A stretch of 64,000 nt of DNA from Thioalkalivibrio sp. XN279. Its GTDB lineage: Bacteria; Pseudomonadota; Gammaproteobacteria; Steroidobacterales; XN24. The stretch is from NCBI RefSeq assembly GCF_011089885.1, contig NZ_JAANBD010000006.1:62001-126000 (forward strand). Reading direction: 5' to 3'. Of this stretch, positions 18,853 to 27,502 are shown in pieces (position 1 is the first letter of the stretch; each line of letters begins with the position of its first letter). The position numbers were made by a program, and so were the translations under genes. A model generated the notes under the pieces. It was not told where the DNA came from and did not search any database. It was given only the letters and a program-made list of their open reading frames with translations.

Positions 18853-21441
18853 ATGACTGCAGCCGATTCGCGCCGTCGCTTTCGCCCCGGGCCGGGCGCA
18901 TGGCACAACCTCATGCGCGTAGCGTGGATCGGTCTTGCGCTGCTTGCAGCCGCGCCGGCCGCGGCGCAACTCCTGCCGGGGCGGAGTGCTGCCGCCGCGG
19001 AAGAGCAGGATCCAGCCCCGTCCGAGGCGGCGCCGGCCGCCGCCGCTTTCGCCATCGAGCAGTTGCCGGCCGAGCTGGACCGCTCGCGCGCCCTGGTGCG
19101 GCGAACGCTGGAAACCGCGCGTCCGCGCCCTGATGTGGAGCAAATCCGCCGGCAAACGGATGCGATGGCGGCACGCATCGCGGCAGTGGACACGCTCCAG
19201 CCGGAGACGCTGCGTAGCGCACGCGACCTGCGCAGCCTGGAGGCGGAACTCGCACAGGTCACCGCGATGCGCAGGACGATCGGTGACTGGCAATCGAGAC
19301 TCAGCCGTCGCAGCGGCCAGCTGGCCGGCGCCGCCGCCGAGATCGCCAGGCACCAGGAATCGTGGCGTCTCACGCAGCAGTCGTTCAACGCCGAGGCGGT
19401 GCCGGGCGAAGTGCTGCGCAGTATCGAGGAAGTGCTGAACAGCCTCGAGGGGGCGCGGACGTCCGTCTCCCGGCAGCAGGAGTCGGTCCTGGCGCTGCAA
19501 GCCAAGTTCAGCGGCTGGGTGTCGCTGCTGGACGAACGGCTGGTGGCGATCCAGGAACGCTTCGACCAGGCACGCAGCGCGCTGTTCCATGCCGAGCTGC
19601 CGCCGATCTGGGGGGTCGGGTTCAGCATGCCGGACTTCGCCGCTTCACGCGATGCCTGGCTCGCCGAGTGGCGCTCGGCGCAGCAATACATCTACGCCAA
19701 CAGCGGCGCTGTCTGGGCGCACATCGGCATGCTGGTGTTCCTGCTCGCCGGGTTCTGGCTGCTGGCGGGCAAATTGCGCAGATGGGTGGAACAGAAGCCG
19801 CAGATTGCGCAGGACCTGGTGGTTTTCCAACACCCCCTGGCTTCCGCGCTGCTGCTGACCATCCTGGCGGCGCCGTGGTTCTATCCGGATGCGCCGCAGG
19901 CGCTCGACGAGGCCCTGGGCCTGGTGCTGCTGCTGCCGCTGCTGCGAGTCATGCAGCTGGTGGTGACACCCTCCCTGCGGCAACCGGTGTATGCCGTTGC
20001 GGCGCTTTACCTGCTGGTTCGCATGAGCAGCCTGCTGAGTCCCGGGCTGGAGTTCCAGCGCTACGCCCTGCTGCTCCTCGCTGCGGCGAGCGCGATGGTG
20101 GTATTCCGGGTGTTCAGGCCTTCGGGCCCCGGGGGCCGCCTCGATGCCGGGCGGTGGTGGAGCACCGCGCGGCTGGCAGCACGATTAAGCATGCTGCTCC
20201 TGGCGGCGGCAATCATTGCCAATGTTGGCGGCCTCGTCGCGCTGTCCGGGCTGCTGACCAACGGGGTCATTGTCAGCGCCTTCATCGCCATCGTCCTGTT
20301 TGCGGGCGTGGTCGTGGCCCGCTCGATGTTCGTGGCCCTGTTCCAGACGCGCGCGCTGCAGCGGTTCAACATGGTCCGCTGGCACGCGGCCACCCTGGAA
20401 CGCTGGATCATGCGCATCCTGCCGCTGGCGGCGCTGGTGGGCTGGATCACCGCAGTCGCCCGCGTCTTCCGTGTCGATTCCACCCTCGGCAGCTGGCTGG
20501 ACGCCCTGCTCCACAGCTCCGCTCGCATCGGCACCATCGAGATCTCCCTGGCAGACGTTCTCAGTTTCGGCATCGCGATCTGGGTCGGTCTGCTGTTGTC
20601 GCGCTTCGTCCGCTTCATGCTCGAGATCGACGTGTTCCCGCGCATCACGCTGCCGCGCGGCGTCGCCGCCACGATCCTGATGCTGGTCAACTACACCGTG
20701 ATCGGCATCGCCGTCGTGATGGCGGTGGCCGCTGCGGGGATCCAGCTGGATCGCCTCGCCATCATCGTCGGCGCGCTGTCGGTGGGCATCGGCTTCGGCC
20801 TCACGAACGTGATCAACAACTTCGTCTCCGGGCTGATCCTCGCCTTCGAGCGACCGGTGCAATCGGGCGACACGGTGGAATTCGGCACCATGTTCGGCAA
20901 GGTTTCGCGCATCGGTGTCCGTTCCAGCACGGTGCGCACCTTCGACGGCGCCGAGGTGATCGTGCCCAATGCCAACCTGATCTCCAACGAGGTGACGAAC
21001 TGGACGTTGTCGGACATGCGCCGGCGTATCGAGATCCTCGTCGGCGTGGCCTACGGCACGGACCCGCACAAGGTGCTGGAACTGCTGCTCAAGGTGGCGC
21101 GGAGCGACGAGCGGATCCTGGCGGATCCCGAGCCGACAGTGCTGTTCCTCGGCTTCGGCGACAGCTCGCTGGATTTCTCGTTGCGCGCGTGGACCGACGA
21201 CTTCAACGAATACCTCATCATCAAGAGCGACCTGACGCTGGCCGTGCACGACGCCATCTACGCTGCGGGTATAGAGATCCCCTTCCCGCAACGCGATCTT
21301 CACCTGCGCTCCATCGACCCCGCAGCCGTCGCGCGCATCGGCCCCGTGGAAAAGGCCCCGGTCGGCGCAGATGGGAACGGCGGCGAACAGCAGGCCGCGG
21401 ATGCCGCGACGCAGCAAGAAAGTCCGCCCAAGCCGGGCTGA
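18853..21441 (+). CDS. MscK/KefA-like mechanosensitive channel with large periplasmic domain
   Basis: An 862-residue protein. A signal peptide-like segment (about 20-37) is followed by a coiled-coil-rich periplasmic region (about 60-260; DUF3772-like). Then come some ten membrane helices and a C-terminal MscS domain. The pore-lining helix and beta-domain entry are in the VGIGFGLTNVINNFVSG region (about 640-660), followed by the FERPVQSGDTVEFG beta domain and a PNANLISNEVTNW loop. This is the MscK/YbdG/YbiO-type architecture. It opens under membrane tension to release solutes during osmotic downshock. The tail is disordered and Gln/Ala-rich. Confidence 0.9.
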   Translation: MTAADSRRRFRPGPGAWHNLMRVAWIGLALLAAAPAAAQLLPGRSAAAAEEQDPAPSEAAPAAAAFAIEQLPAELDRSRALVRRTLETARPRPDVEQIRRQTDAMAARIAAVDTLQPETLRSARDLRSLEAELAQVTAMRRTIGDWQSRLSRRSGQLAGAAAEIARHQESWRLTQQSFNAEAVPGEVLRSIEEVLNSLEGARTSVSRQQESVLALQAKFSGWVSLLDERLVAIQERFDQARSALFHAELPPIWGVGFSMPDFAASRDAWLAEWRSAQQYIYANSGAVWAHIGMLVFLLAGFWLLAGKLRRWVEQKPQIAQDLVVFQHPLASALLLTILAAPWFYPDAPQALDEALGLVLLLPLLRVMQLVVTPSLRQPVYAVAALYLLVRMSSLLSPGLEFQRYALLLLAAASAMVVFRVFRPSGPGGRLDAGRWWSTARLAARLSMLLLAAAIIANVGGLVALSGLLTNGVIVSAFIAIVLFAGVVVARSMFVALFQTRALQRFNMVRWHAATLERWIMRILPLAALVGWITAVARVFRVDSTLGSWLDALLHSSARIGTIEISLADVLSFGIAIWVGLLLSRFVRFMLEIDVFPRITLPRGVAATILMLVNYTVIGIAVVMAVAAAGIQLDRLAIIVGALSVGIGFGLTNVINNFVSGLILAFERPVQSGDTVEFGTMFGKVSRIGVRSSTVRTFDGAEVIVPNANLISNEVTNWTLSDMRRRIEILVGVAYGTDPHKVLELLLKVARSDERILADPEPTVLFLGFGDSSLDFSLRAWTDDFNEYLIIKSDLTLAVHDAIYAAGIEIPFPQRDLHLRSIDPAAVARIGPVEKAPVGADGNGGEQQAADAATQQESPPKPG

Positions 21442-21463
21442 AGCGCGGTCGCCGCGCGGCGCT

Positions 21464-21491
21464 TTGCGTGCCGCGCCGGCTGTCGTATGCT
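21464..21491 (+). promoter_or_regulatory. candidate promoter of the RRM gene
   Basis: TTGCGT (21464-21469) and TATGCT (21486-21491) are 16 bases apart, placing the transcript start about 50 bases before the ATG at 21549. Confidence 0.35.
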
Positions 21492-21548
21492 TTGGCCGTG
21501 CCGTCGCTTGACGGCTGGTATCCGTGAAGTCCCTGAGAGCCTGTTGAG

Positions 21549-21812
21549 ATGAAGTCAATCTACGTGGGCAACCTGCCCTTCTCCGCCACTGAAGACGAAG
21601 TGCGCGGCCTCTTTTCTCCCTTTGGCGAAGTGGAATCGGTGAAGATCATCACCGACCGCGAGACCGGGCGGCCGCGCGGCTTTGCCTTCGTCGACATGGC
21701 CGACGATGGAGCCGACAACGCCATCAAGGCCCTGGAGGGCCACCAGATGGGTGGTCGTGCGCTGAAGATCAACGAGGCTCGTCCGCGGGCGCCTCGGGCC
21801 CCGCGGTTCTGA
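21549..21812 (+). CDS. RRM-domain RNA-binding protein
   Basis: An 87-residue single RNA-recognition-motif protein of the cyanobacterial/proteobacterial Rbp type. RNP2 is IYVGNL (4-9) and RNP1 is RGFAFVDM (43-50), both with the aromatic residues needed for RNA stacking. A short basic tail (ARPRAPRAPRF) replaces the Gly-rich tail of some family members. Family members bind RNA and are often cold-induced, which is knowledge of the family rather than something shown here. It is a single-gene unit with its own putative promoter and terminator. Confidence 0.92.
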   Translation: MKSIYVGNLPFSATEDEVRGLFSPFGEVESVKIITDRETGRPRGFAFVDMADDGADNAIKALEGHQMGGRALKINEARPRAPRAPRF

Positions 21813-21857
21813 TCGGGCGGAAGCTCGCAAGGGCTTCCGGCTCCGGCCCTCATGCTG

Positions 21858-21892
21858 CCACCGCCGCACACGCCGGCGGCCAGTTTCTTTTA
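21858..21892 (+). terminator. terminator after the RRM gene
   Basis: CCGCCG/CGGCGG stem (21861-21866 with 21874-21879), a seven-base loop and then TTTCTTTT. A smaller GGAAGC/GCTTCC hairpin lies upstream of it, just after the stop codon. Confidence 0.55.
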
Positions 21893-21921
21893 GCTCTCGC
21901 TGCCGGTGGAATCCCGTCCTG

Positions 21922-22725
21922 TCATGGCCGGGGGCTCGGAGCCAGCGCAGCAAAATCGAACAATCCGGTATCCATCAACTGCGAGGGCGCGACGTTGCCC
22001 AGCGCCGCGGCGATCGACTCGATGCGGCGCGGGTGCGCCCGCTCCCACTCCGCCAGCATCGCCTTGATCTCCTTGCGCTGCAGCGTTTCCTGGCTGCCGC
22101 ACAAGTTGCAGGGGATGATCGGGAATTCCTTCGCCGTTGCGTAGCGCGCCAGCTCGCGCTCGCGGCAATAGGCGAGCGGCCGGATCACCACGTTGCGCCC
22201 GTCGTCGCTCTTCAGCTTGGGCGGCATCGCCTTGAGCGTACCGCCGAAGAACAGGTTCAGGAACAGCGTCTCGATGATGTCGTCGAGATGGTGTCCGAGC
22301 GCGATCTTGGTGAAGCCGTTCTCCGCAGCGAAGGTGTACAGCGCGCCGCGCCGCAGGCGGGAGCACAGTCCGCAGGTGGTCTTGCCCTCGGGGATCACCC
22401 GCTTCACCACGCTGTAAGTGTCCTGTTCCAGGATGTGGAACGGAACGCCCAGGGCCGTCAGGTAATCCGGCAGCACGTGGGCCGGGAAACCGGGCTGCTT
22501 CTGGTCGAGATTGACGGCCACCAGCTCGAAAGACACCGGCGCGGCGCGCTGCAGCGCCAGCAGCAGGCTGAGCATGGCGTAGCTGTCCTTGCCGCCGGAC
22601 AGGCACACCATGACGCGATCGCCGTCGACGATCATGCCGTAGTCCTCGATCGCCTTGCCGACCTGGGTACGCAGCCGCGACTCCAGGCGACGGGCGGTGG
22701 CGGAGATCTCGGGCAAAGCGCTCAT
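21922..22725 (-). CDS. ttcA: tRNA 2-thiocytidine(32) synthetase TtcA
   Basis: A 267-residue PP-loop ATPase that thiolates C32 of certain tRNAs. The PP-loop is SGGKDS (43-48). The two CxxC pairs (CGLC and CNLC) that hold the Fe-S cluster are present, as are LGHHLDD and the FLNLFFGG segment. The ATG at 22725 is preceded by AGGAGG; the longer open frame upstream has no homology. It is a monocistronic gene diverging from the metal-transport operon. Confidence 0.95.
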   Translation of the reverse strand: MSALPEISATARRLESRLRTQVGKAIEDYGMIVDGDRVMVCLSGGKDSYAMLSLLLALQRAAPVSFELVAVNLDQKQPGFPAHVLPDYLTALGVPFHILEQDTYSVVKRVIPEGKTTCGLCSRLRRGALYTFAAENGFTKIALGHHLDDIIETLFLNLFFGGTLKAMPPKLKSDDGRNVVIRPLAYCRERELARYATAKEFPIIPCNLCGSQETLQRKEIKAMLAEWERAHPRRIESIAAALGNVAPSQLMDTGLFDFAALAPSPRP

Positions 22726-22789
22726 GGGGCCTCCTGTGCAGGGCGCGCATTGTAACGGATACGCGGCACCCGGCAGCCGGGCACGGGGG

Positions 22790-22795
22790 TAGAAT
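22790..22795 (+). promoter_or_regulatory. candidate -10 element, leaderless start of the metal-transport operon
   Basis: GGGGTAGAAT with the hexamer ending only six bases before the ATG at 22802, so transcription would begin at or next to the start codon. No Zur-type palindrome was recognised. Confidence 0.35.
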
Positions 22796-22801
22796 AGCGG
22801 G

Positions 22802-23710
22802 ATGCCTGCCAAGCCCCTGTTCCTGCTCTGCGTCCTGCTGCTCGTGTCCGGCCCCGCCGCGGCGCAATCCTCGCCCTTGCAGATCGTGGTCAGCGTCCTG
22901 CCGCAGCAATACCTGGTCGAGCGGATTGCCGGGGACCGGGTCGAGGTGCTGACGCTGGTGCAGCCGGGCGACAACGAGGCCACCTACTCGCCCGGGCCGG
23001 CCACCCTGGCCGCGCTGGACGCGGCCCGGCTGTGGTTCACTCTCGGCGTGCATTTCGAGCAGGTGTGGCTGGAGCGAATCACCCGCGACCGCCCGGCGCT
23101 GGAGGTGGTCTCGCTGGCGGCGGGGCTGCCGCTGCGCGCGGTGGAGGCGAGCTGGACGGCCGGGCGCCCCGAGCACGGCGAAACCCACGACCACGACCAT
23201 GCCGGCCTGCCCGACCCGCACACCTGGACCGACCCACGCCTCGCCGCGCGCATGGCCGTGCGCATCGCCGAGACCCTGGCGCGGCTCGATCCGGACGGGG
23301 CGGACTTGTTCCATGCGCGCGTCGAGGCGCTGCGCTCCGAGCTGCTCGAGTTGCACGAGGAGATTGCCGCGCGGTTGGCGCCGGTGCAGGGCGAAGCATT
23401 CATCGTGTTCCATCCTTCCTGGGGTTACTTCGCCGACGCCTACGGGCTGCGCCAGCTGCCCATCGAGATCGGCGGCCGCGAGCCCGGCCCGCGCGGTCTG
23501 GCGGAGCTCATCACGCGGGGCCGCGAGGCTGATGCCCGGGTCGTCTTCGTGCAGCAGCAGTTCAGCCAGCGCAGCGCCCGCGCCGTGGCCGAGGCCATCG
23601 GCGCCGAGGTGGTCGAGGCCGACCCGCTGGCGCTCGACTACATCGACAACCTGCGTGCCGTGTCCCGGCGCATGCTCGAGGCGCTGTCGCCCGAGGGCGC
23701 CGCGCCATGA
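22802..23710 (+). CDS. znuA: metal ABC transporter, periplasmic binding protein (ZnuA-like)
   Basis: A 302-residue cluster A-I solute-binding protein with a signal peptide (1-21, ending GPAAAQ). The motifs are [13 protein letters not shown] at the start and a short His/Asp-rich loop ([10 protein letters not shown], about 125-134). Metal-ligand candidates also lie in PDPHTWTDP and [14 protein letters not shown]. The length and loop fit zinc transporters, but the loop is shorter than in many ZnuA proteins, so manganese cannot be excluded. It overlaps the ATPase gene by four bases. Confidence 0.88.
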   Translation: MPAKPLFLLCVLLLVSGPAAAQSSPLQIVVSVLPQQYLVERIAGDRVEVLTLVQPGDNEATYSPGPATLAALDAARLWFTLGVHFEQVWLERITRDRPALEVVSLAAGLPLRAVEASWTAGRPEHGETHDHDHAGLPDPHTWTDPRLAARMAVRIAETLARLDPDGADLFHARVEALRSELLELHEEIAARLAPVQGEAFIVFHPSWGYFADAYGLRQLPIEIGGREPGPRGLAELITRGREADARVVFVQQQFSQRSARAVAEAIGAEVVEADPLALDYIDNLRAVSRRMLEALSPEGAAP

Positions 23711-24486
23711 CCGTCGCGCTGTCCTTCAGCAAGGTCAGCTTCGCCTTCGGCGACGGCCCCGACGTGGTGCAGGACGTGGACCTGGAGATCGGCGAGCACG
23801 AGGTCATCGGCCTCATCGGTCCCAACGGCGGCGGCAAGAGCACGCTGCTGAAGCTCGCCGCCGGCCTGCTGAAACCGCGCCAGGGACAGGTGCGCGTGTT
23901 CGGCCGCCCGCCACACGAGGCGCGCGACGAGATCGGATACGTACCGCAGTTCGCGCACTTCGCGCGCGACTTTCCCATCACCGTGGCGCAATCCGTGCTG
24001 CTCGGGCGCATCGGCAGCGGCTTCGGGCTGCGCTGGAGTCCGGCGGACCGGGCGGCCGCCACCCGCGCCATCGAGGAGACCGAGCTGGGCGCCCTCGCCG
24101 AACGGCCGATCCGCGCCCTGTCCGGCGGCGAGTTGCAGCGGGTGCTGATCGCGCGCGCTCTTGCGGCCGAGCCGCGCCTGCTGCTGCTGGACGAGCCGAC
24201 CTCCAACCTCGACCAGCGCGCCGAGGAAGACATGTTCACCCTGCTGGGACGGCTCAGCGACCGCATGGCGATCGTGCTGGTCTCCCACGACGTCGGCTTC
24301 GTCACGGACTTCGTGCATCGCGTCGCCTGCATCAGCCGCACCCTCATCTGCCACGGCACCTCCGAGTTGAGCGGGGAGGTGATCAACGAGCTCTACGGCC
24401 ATCCCGTGCGCGCCGTGCAACACGAGCACGGCCACGAACACGGTCATGGGCACGCCCAGGCCCACCCACGCCCGGACGTGAAGTGA
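23707..24486 (+). CDS. znuC: metal ABC transporter, ATP-binding protein (ZnuC-like)
   Basis: A 259-residue ABC ATPase. Walker A is GPNGGGKST, the signature LSGGELQR, Walker B LLLLDEPTS and the switch His is in LVSHD. The C-terminus is an unusual tail rich in His and Gly (about 239-256), which could bind or buffer the transported metal. The start overlaps znuA and the stop overlaps the ATG of the permease gene (ATGA), as in a tightly coupled znuACB-type operon. Confidence 0.9.
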   Translation: MTVALSFSKVSFAFGDGPDVVQDVDLEIGEHEVIGLIGPNGGGKSTLLKLAAGLLKPRQGQVRVFGRPPHEARDEIGYVPQFAHFARDFPITVAQSVLLGRIGSGFGLRWSPADRAAATRAIEETELGALAERPIRALSGGELQRVLIARALAAEPRLLLLDEPTSNLDQRAEEDMFTLLGRLSDRMAIVLVSHDVGFVTDFVHRVACISRTLICHGTSELSGEVINELYGHPVRAVQHEHGHEHGHGHAQAHPRPDVK

Positions 24487-25298
24487 TGGAGTTCTTCACT
24501 GCCCTGCTGGAGCACGACTTCCTGCAGCGCGCGCTGGCCGGCGGCCTGCTCGCCGTGATCGGCTGCGGCATCGTCGGCAGCTACGTGGTGGTGCAGCGGA
24601 TCAGCCTGCTGGCGGGCGCCATTGCCCACGCCGTGCTGGGCGGCATGGGCATCGCCTGGTACTTCGGCGCCCAGCCGATCATCGGCGCGCTGATCGCGGC
24701 GGTCATCGCCGCCCTGGTCATCGGCTGGGTGAAGCTGCGCTTTGCCGAGCGCGAGGACACCGCCATCTCCGCCATCTGGGCGCTGGGCATGGCGGTCGGC
24801 ATCCTCTTCATCGCGCGCACGCCGGGCTACAGCGTCGACCTCATGGGCTACCTGTTCGGTAACCTGCTGATGATGTCGAGCAGCGACATCAAGCTCATCC
24901 TCGCACTGGACCTCGTGATTATCGGTCTGGTCGGGCTGTTCTACCGCCAGTTCCTCGCCGTGTGCTTCGACCCCGAGTTCGCGCGCGTGCGCGGGCTGCA
25001 TGTCGAGCGTTACTACCTGCTGCTGCTGGTGCTGGTGGCGCTCACCGTGGTGATGCTGATCCAGGTGGTGGGCCTGATCCTGGTGATCGCGCTGATGACC
25101 CTGCCGGCGGCCATCGCGGGGCGCTTCATCCATTCCCTGGCCGGCATGATGGGGCTGGCGGTGCTGCTCGGCATGGCTTTCACGGCCGGCGGGCTGGCGC
25201 TGTCCTACGCCCCCGACCTGCCCTCCGGGCCGGTTATCATCGTGCTCGCCGGCTTGAGCTACCTGGTCGCCGCCTTCCTACGCCGCGGCGCCCGCTGA
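24486..25298 (+). CDS. znuB: metal ABC transporter, permease (ZnuB-like)
   Basis: A 270-residue membrane protein with about eight hydrophobic helices and the ABC-3 family segments LLAGAIAHAVLGG and VVGLILVIALMTLPAA. It completes the importer with the two genes upstream. The ATG at 24486 shares its first base with the stop of the ATPase gene. The open frame is much longer upstream, but that part is a shadow of the ATPase and binding protein genes. Confidence 0.9.
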   Translation: MEFFTALLEHDFLQRALAGGLLAVIGCGIVGSYVVVQRISLLAGAIAHAVLGGMGIAWYFGAQPIIGALIAAVIAALVIGWVKLRFAEREDTAISAIWALGMAVGILFIARTPGYSVDLMGYLFGNLLMMSSSDIKLILALDLVIIGLVGLFYRQFLAVCFDPEFARVRGLHVERYYLLLLVLVALTVVMLIQVVGLILVIALMTLPAAIAGRFIHSLAGMMGLAVLLGMAFTAGGLALSYAPDLPSGPVIIVLAGLSYLVAAFLRRGAR

Positions 25299-25317
25299 AC
25301 CCGAACGGAGCCTGACC

Positions 25318-25572
25318 ATGATCGATCCCAAGCTCGTCGCCATCCTGCGCTGCCCGGTGAGCCGCGAGGCGCTCAGCATCCTGCCGAAAGACCGCCTGCG
25401 CCAGCTGAACGCCGCCATCGAGGCCGGCGAGCTCGCGCACGCCGACGGCCGCAAGGTCGAGGCGCCGCTGGAGGAAGGTCTGGAAACGGCAGACGGCGCC
25501 CGCGTCTACCCGGTGCGCGACGGCATCCCCATCATGCTGGCCGACGAGGCGATCACGCGGCCGCAGGCCTGA
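25318..25572 (+). CDS. Trm112-family small protein lacking the zinc-ribbon cysteines
   Basis: An 84-residue protein resembling Trm112/UPF0434 (YcaR): LVAILRCPVSREAL at the N-terminus and DGIPIMLADEA at the C-terminus. Only one Cys remains, so the zinc site of classical members is absent. It is longer in the middle than YcaR (about 60 residues). The function in bacteria is poorly known; some relatives support methyltransferases. It lies 19 bases after znuB and may ride on that transcript. Confidence 0.8.
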   Translation: MIDPKLVAILRCPVSREALSILPKDRLRQLNAAIEAGELAHADGRKVEAPLEEGLETADGARVYPVRDGIPIMLADEAITRPQA

Positions 25573-25616
25573 CTTCGCCCGGGCGGGGGGCGGCCGACAC
25601 CGCCCGCGGCAGGGAC

Positions 25617-25622
25617 TACACT
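25617..25622 (+). promoter_or_regulatory. candidate -10 element of the potassium-uptake genes
   Basis: TACACT ending nine bases before the ATG at 25632; the predicted leader is only a few bases. Confidence 0.3.
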
Positions 25623-25631
25623 TAGGCCGCC

Positions 25632-27014
25632 ATGCAACGCCATTTCGTGAAGTTCGCGGGCACGCTGGCGGCCTACCCGGCGCACACCCTGTTCGCCTGG
25701 TACGGGGCGCTGATGCTGGCCGGCACGCTGTTGCTCCTGTTGCCTGCATGCCGCGCGGCCGGCGCAGACCCGTTCACCTTCACCGAGGCGTTGTTCACCG
25801 CCACCAGCGCCGCATCGGTGACCGGCCTGATGGTCATTTCCACCGAGACCCAGCTCAGCTTCACCGGCCAGGCCGTGGTGCTGGGCCTCATCCAGCTCGG
25901 CGGGCTCGGCGTCATGTCCATCGGCACGCTGCTGTTCGTCAGCATCACCGGGCGCCAGCCGGTGCGCTTCCACGTGCTGACGAAGGAAACGCTGGGCGCG
26001 CCGCTGGGCGCCGACATCAGCCGGCTGATCCTCATGGTGATTGCCGTGACGCTCGTGATGGAGGCCGTCGGTACCGTGGCCCTGTTCCTTGCACGACTCG
26101 GCGACGGGCCGATGACGGAAGTCCTGTGGTGGGCCGTGTTCCATGCCGTCTCGGGTTTCTGCAACGCCGGGATTTCACTGCAGGACGCCAGCCTGGCGCC
26201 GTGGTCGGGCGACCCGGCGGTGATTCTCACCATGGCCGCGCTGATCGTCGCGGGCGGCCTCGGCTTCCCGGTGCTGCTGGACCTGCTGCACCTGCGCCGT
26301 GAAGCGCAGGACCGGCGCAGCCTGCGCTTCCACACCCAGCTGGTGCTCGTCGTCTCTGCGGTGCTGGTCGTCGGCGGGGCCCTGTTCCTGTGGGGGGTGG
26401 AGCGCAACGGCGCCTTTGCCGGCATGTCGGCCGGCGAGACCGCGCTCGCCGCCCTGTTCCAGAGCGTGACGGCGCGCACCGCGGGTTTCTCCACCCTGCC
26501 GATGGAGGCGTTGGCCTATCCGTCCCTGTTTGCGCTGCTGCTGCTGATGTTCGTCGGCGGCGGCGCCTGCTCCACCGCCGGCGGCATCAAGGTGTCCACC
26601 TTTGGCGTGCTGACGCTGCAGGGGCTGGCCCTGGCGCGGCACAAGTGGCAGGCCGCTGCGTTCGGCCGCCGCGTGCCGGACCGCATGATCGGCGCGGCGA
26701 TGGCCGTGCTCTCCGTCTACACGCTGGTACTGCTGGCCGGCCTGATGCTGCTGCTGATCCTGGAGTCACACAACCTGGCGCACTCCGGCGGCGGCGGGCA
26801 TTTCATGGACCTGATGTTCGAGGCCACCTCGGCGCTGGGCACGGTCGGGCTGTCGACCGGCATCACTGCCGAGCTCGGCGAGGGCTCGCGCATCGTGCTG
26901 GTGCTCATGATGCTGCTCGGGCGCGTGGGCCCGCTGGCCATGGCGTCCATGTTGCTGCAGCGGCCGCAGGGGCCGAAAATCCGTTATCCGGAAAGCGAGG
27001 TGATCGTTGGCTGA
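25632..27014 (+). CDS. TrkH/KtrB-family potassium transporter subunit
   Basis: A 460-residue membrane protein with the four-fold M1-P-M2 repeat of TrkH/KtrB/HKT proteins. The selectivity-loop segments carry the key glycines: SAASVTGLMV, VSGFCNAGI, TARTAGFSTLP and SALGTVGLSTG. Its size fits KtrB better than TrkH (about 480 with an extra N-terminal pair of helices). It takes up K+ coupled to an ion gradient and works with the RCK protein encoded next; the genes overlap by eight bases. Confidence 0.9.
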   Translation: MQRHFVKFAGTLAAYPAHTLFAWYGALMLAGTLLLLLPACRAAGADPFTFTEALFTATSAASVTGLMVISTETQLSFTGQAVVLGLIQLGGLGVMSIGTLLFVSITGRQPVRFHVLTKETLGAPLGADISRLILMVIAVTLVMEAVGTVALFLARLGDGPMTEVLWWAVFHAVSGFCNAGISLQDASLAPWSGDPAVILTMAALIVAGGLGFPVLLDLLHLRREAQDRRSLRFHTQLVLVVSAVLVVGGALFLWGVERNGAFAGMSAGETALAALFQSVTARTAGFSTLPMEALAYPSLFALLLLMFVGGGACSTAGGIKVSTFGVLTLQGLALARHKWQAAAFGRRVPDRMIGAAMAVLSVYTLVLLAGLMLLLILESHNLAHSGGGGHFMDLMFEATSALGTVGLSTGITAELGEGSRIVLVLMMLLGRVGPLAMASMLLQRPQGPKIRYPESEVIVG

Positions 27015-27417
27015 GAAACATTCCAGGTTCGTCGTCATCGGGTTGGGGCGCTTCGGCTCCGCCCTGGCAAAACGGCTGGCGAAGAACGGGCACCGGGTCA
27101 CCGGCGTGGACGTCGACGAGGAGGCAGTGCAGGCCGTCGAGGACTGCCTCGCCAACGCGCTGGTCGCCGACGGCGCCGACGAGGAGGTGCTGAAAACGCT
27201 GGACCTGCCCAACGCCGCGGCGGTATTCATCTCGCTGGGCGACCATGCCAATCGCAGCATCGTCGCCACCATGTTTGCGCTGGAGCTCGGTGCGCAGCGC
27301 GTGATGGTGAAGGGCATCGACGCGCTGCACGCCAAGATCCTGCGCAAGCTGGGCAAGGTGGAGGTGTTCTTCGCCGAGGAAGCCATGGCGCGCTACATCG
27401 CCGACCACGTCGTCTGA
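27007..27417 (+). CDS. KtrA/TrkA-type RCK_N protein without RCK_C domain
   Basis: A 136-residue Rossmann-fold regulator with the nucleotide motif GLGRFG (about 12-17), an acidic strand-2 end (VDVDEE) and a final helix AMARYIADHVV. It is a complete RCK_N domain, but the protein stops where the RCK_C domain (about 80 more residues) normally begins; only 85 bases separate it from the next gene. The start codon is TTG, overlapping the transporter stop. It gates the transporter encoded upstream by binding ADP/ATP or NAD(H); loss of RCK_C would remove the second ligand site. Confidence 0.85.
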   Translation: MAEKHSRFVVIGLGRFGSALAKRLAKNGHRVTGVDVDEEAVQAVEDCLANALVADGADEEVLKTLDLPNAAAVFISLGDHANRSIVATMFALELGAQRVMVKGIDALHAKILRKLGKVEVFFAEEAMARYIADHVV

Positions 27418-27476
27418 ATCTCGTTCAGCACCGACCCAACTGGCAGCCCGTCCGCCCGGGCAGTACCCTTGTGGGC

Positions 27477-27482
27477 TATTCT
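27477..27482 (+). promoter_or_regulatory. candidate -10 element of the GNAT-nitrilase gene
   Basis: TATTCT, 20 bases before the GTG at 27503. Confidence 0.3.
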
Positions 27483-27502
27483 GCGACAAGAGCAACCACC
27501 GC

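Noticed and set aside
27012-27502. Frameshifted RCK_C remnant after the RCK protein
   Set aside because: The region after 27417 is short and no frame encodes RCK_C-like sequence.
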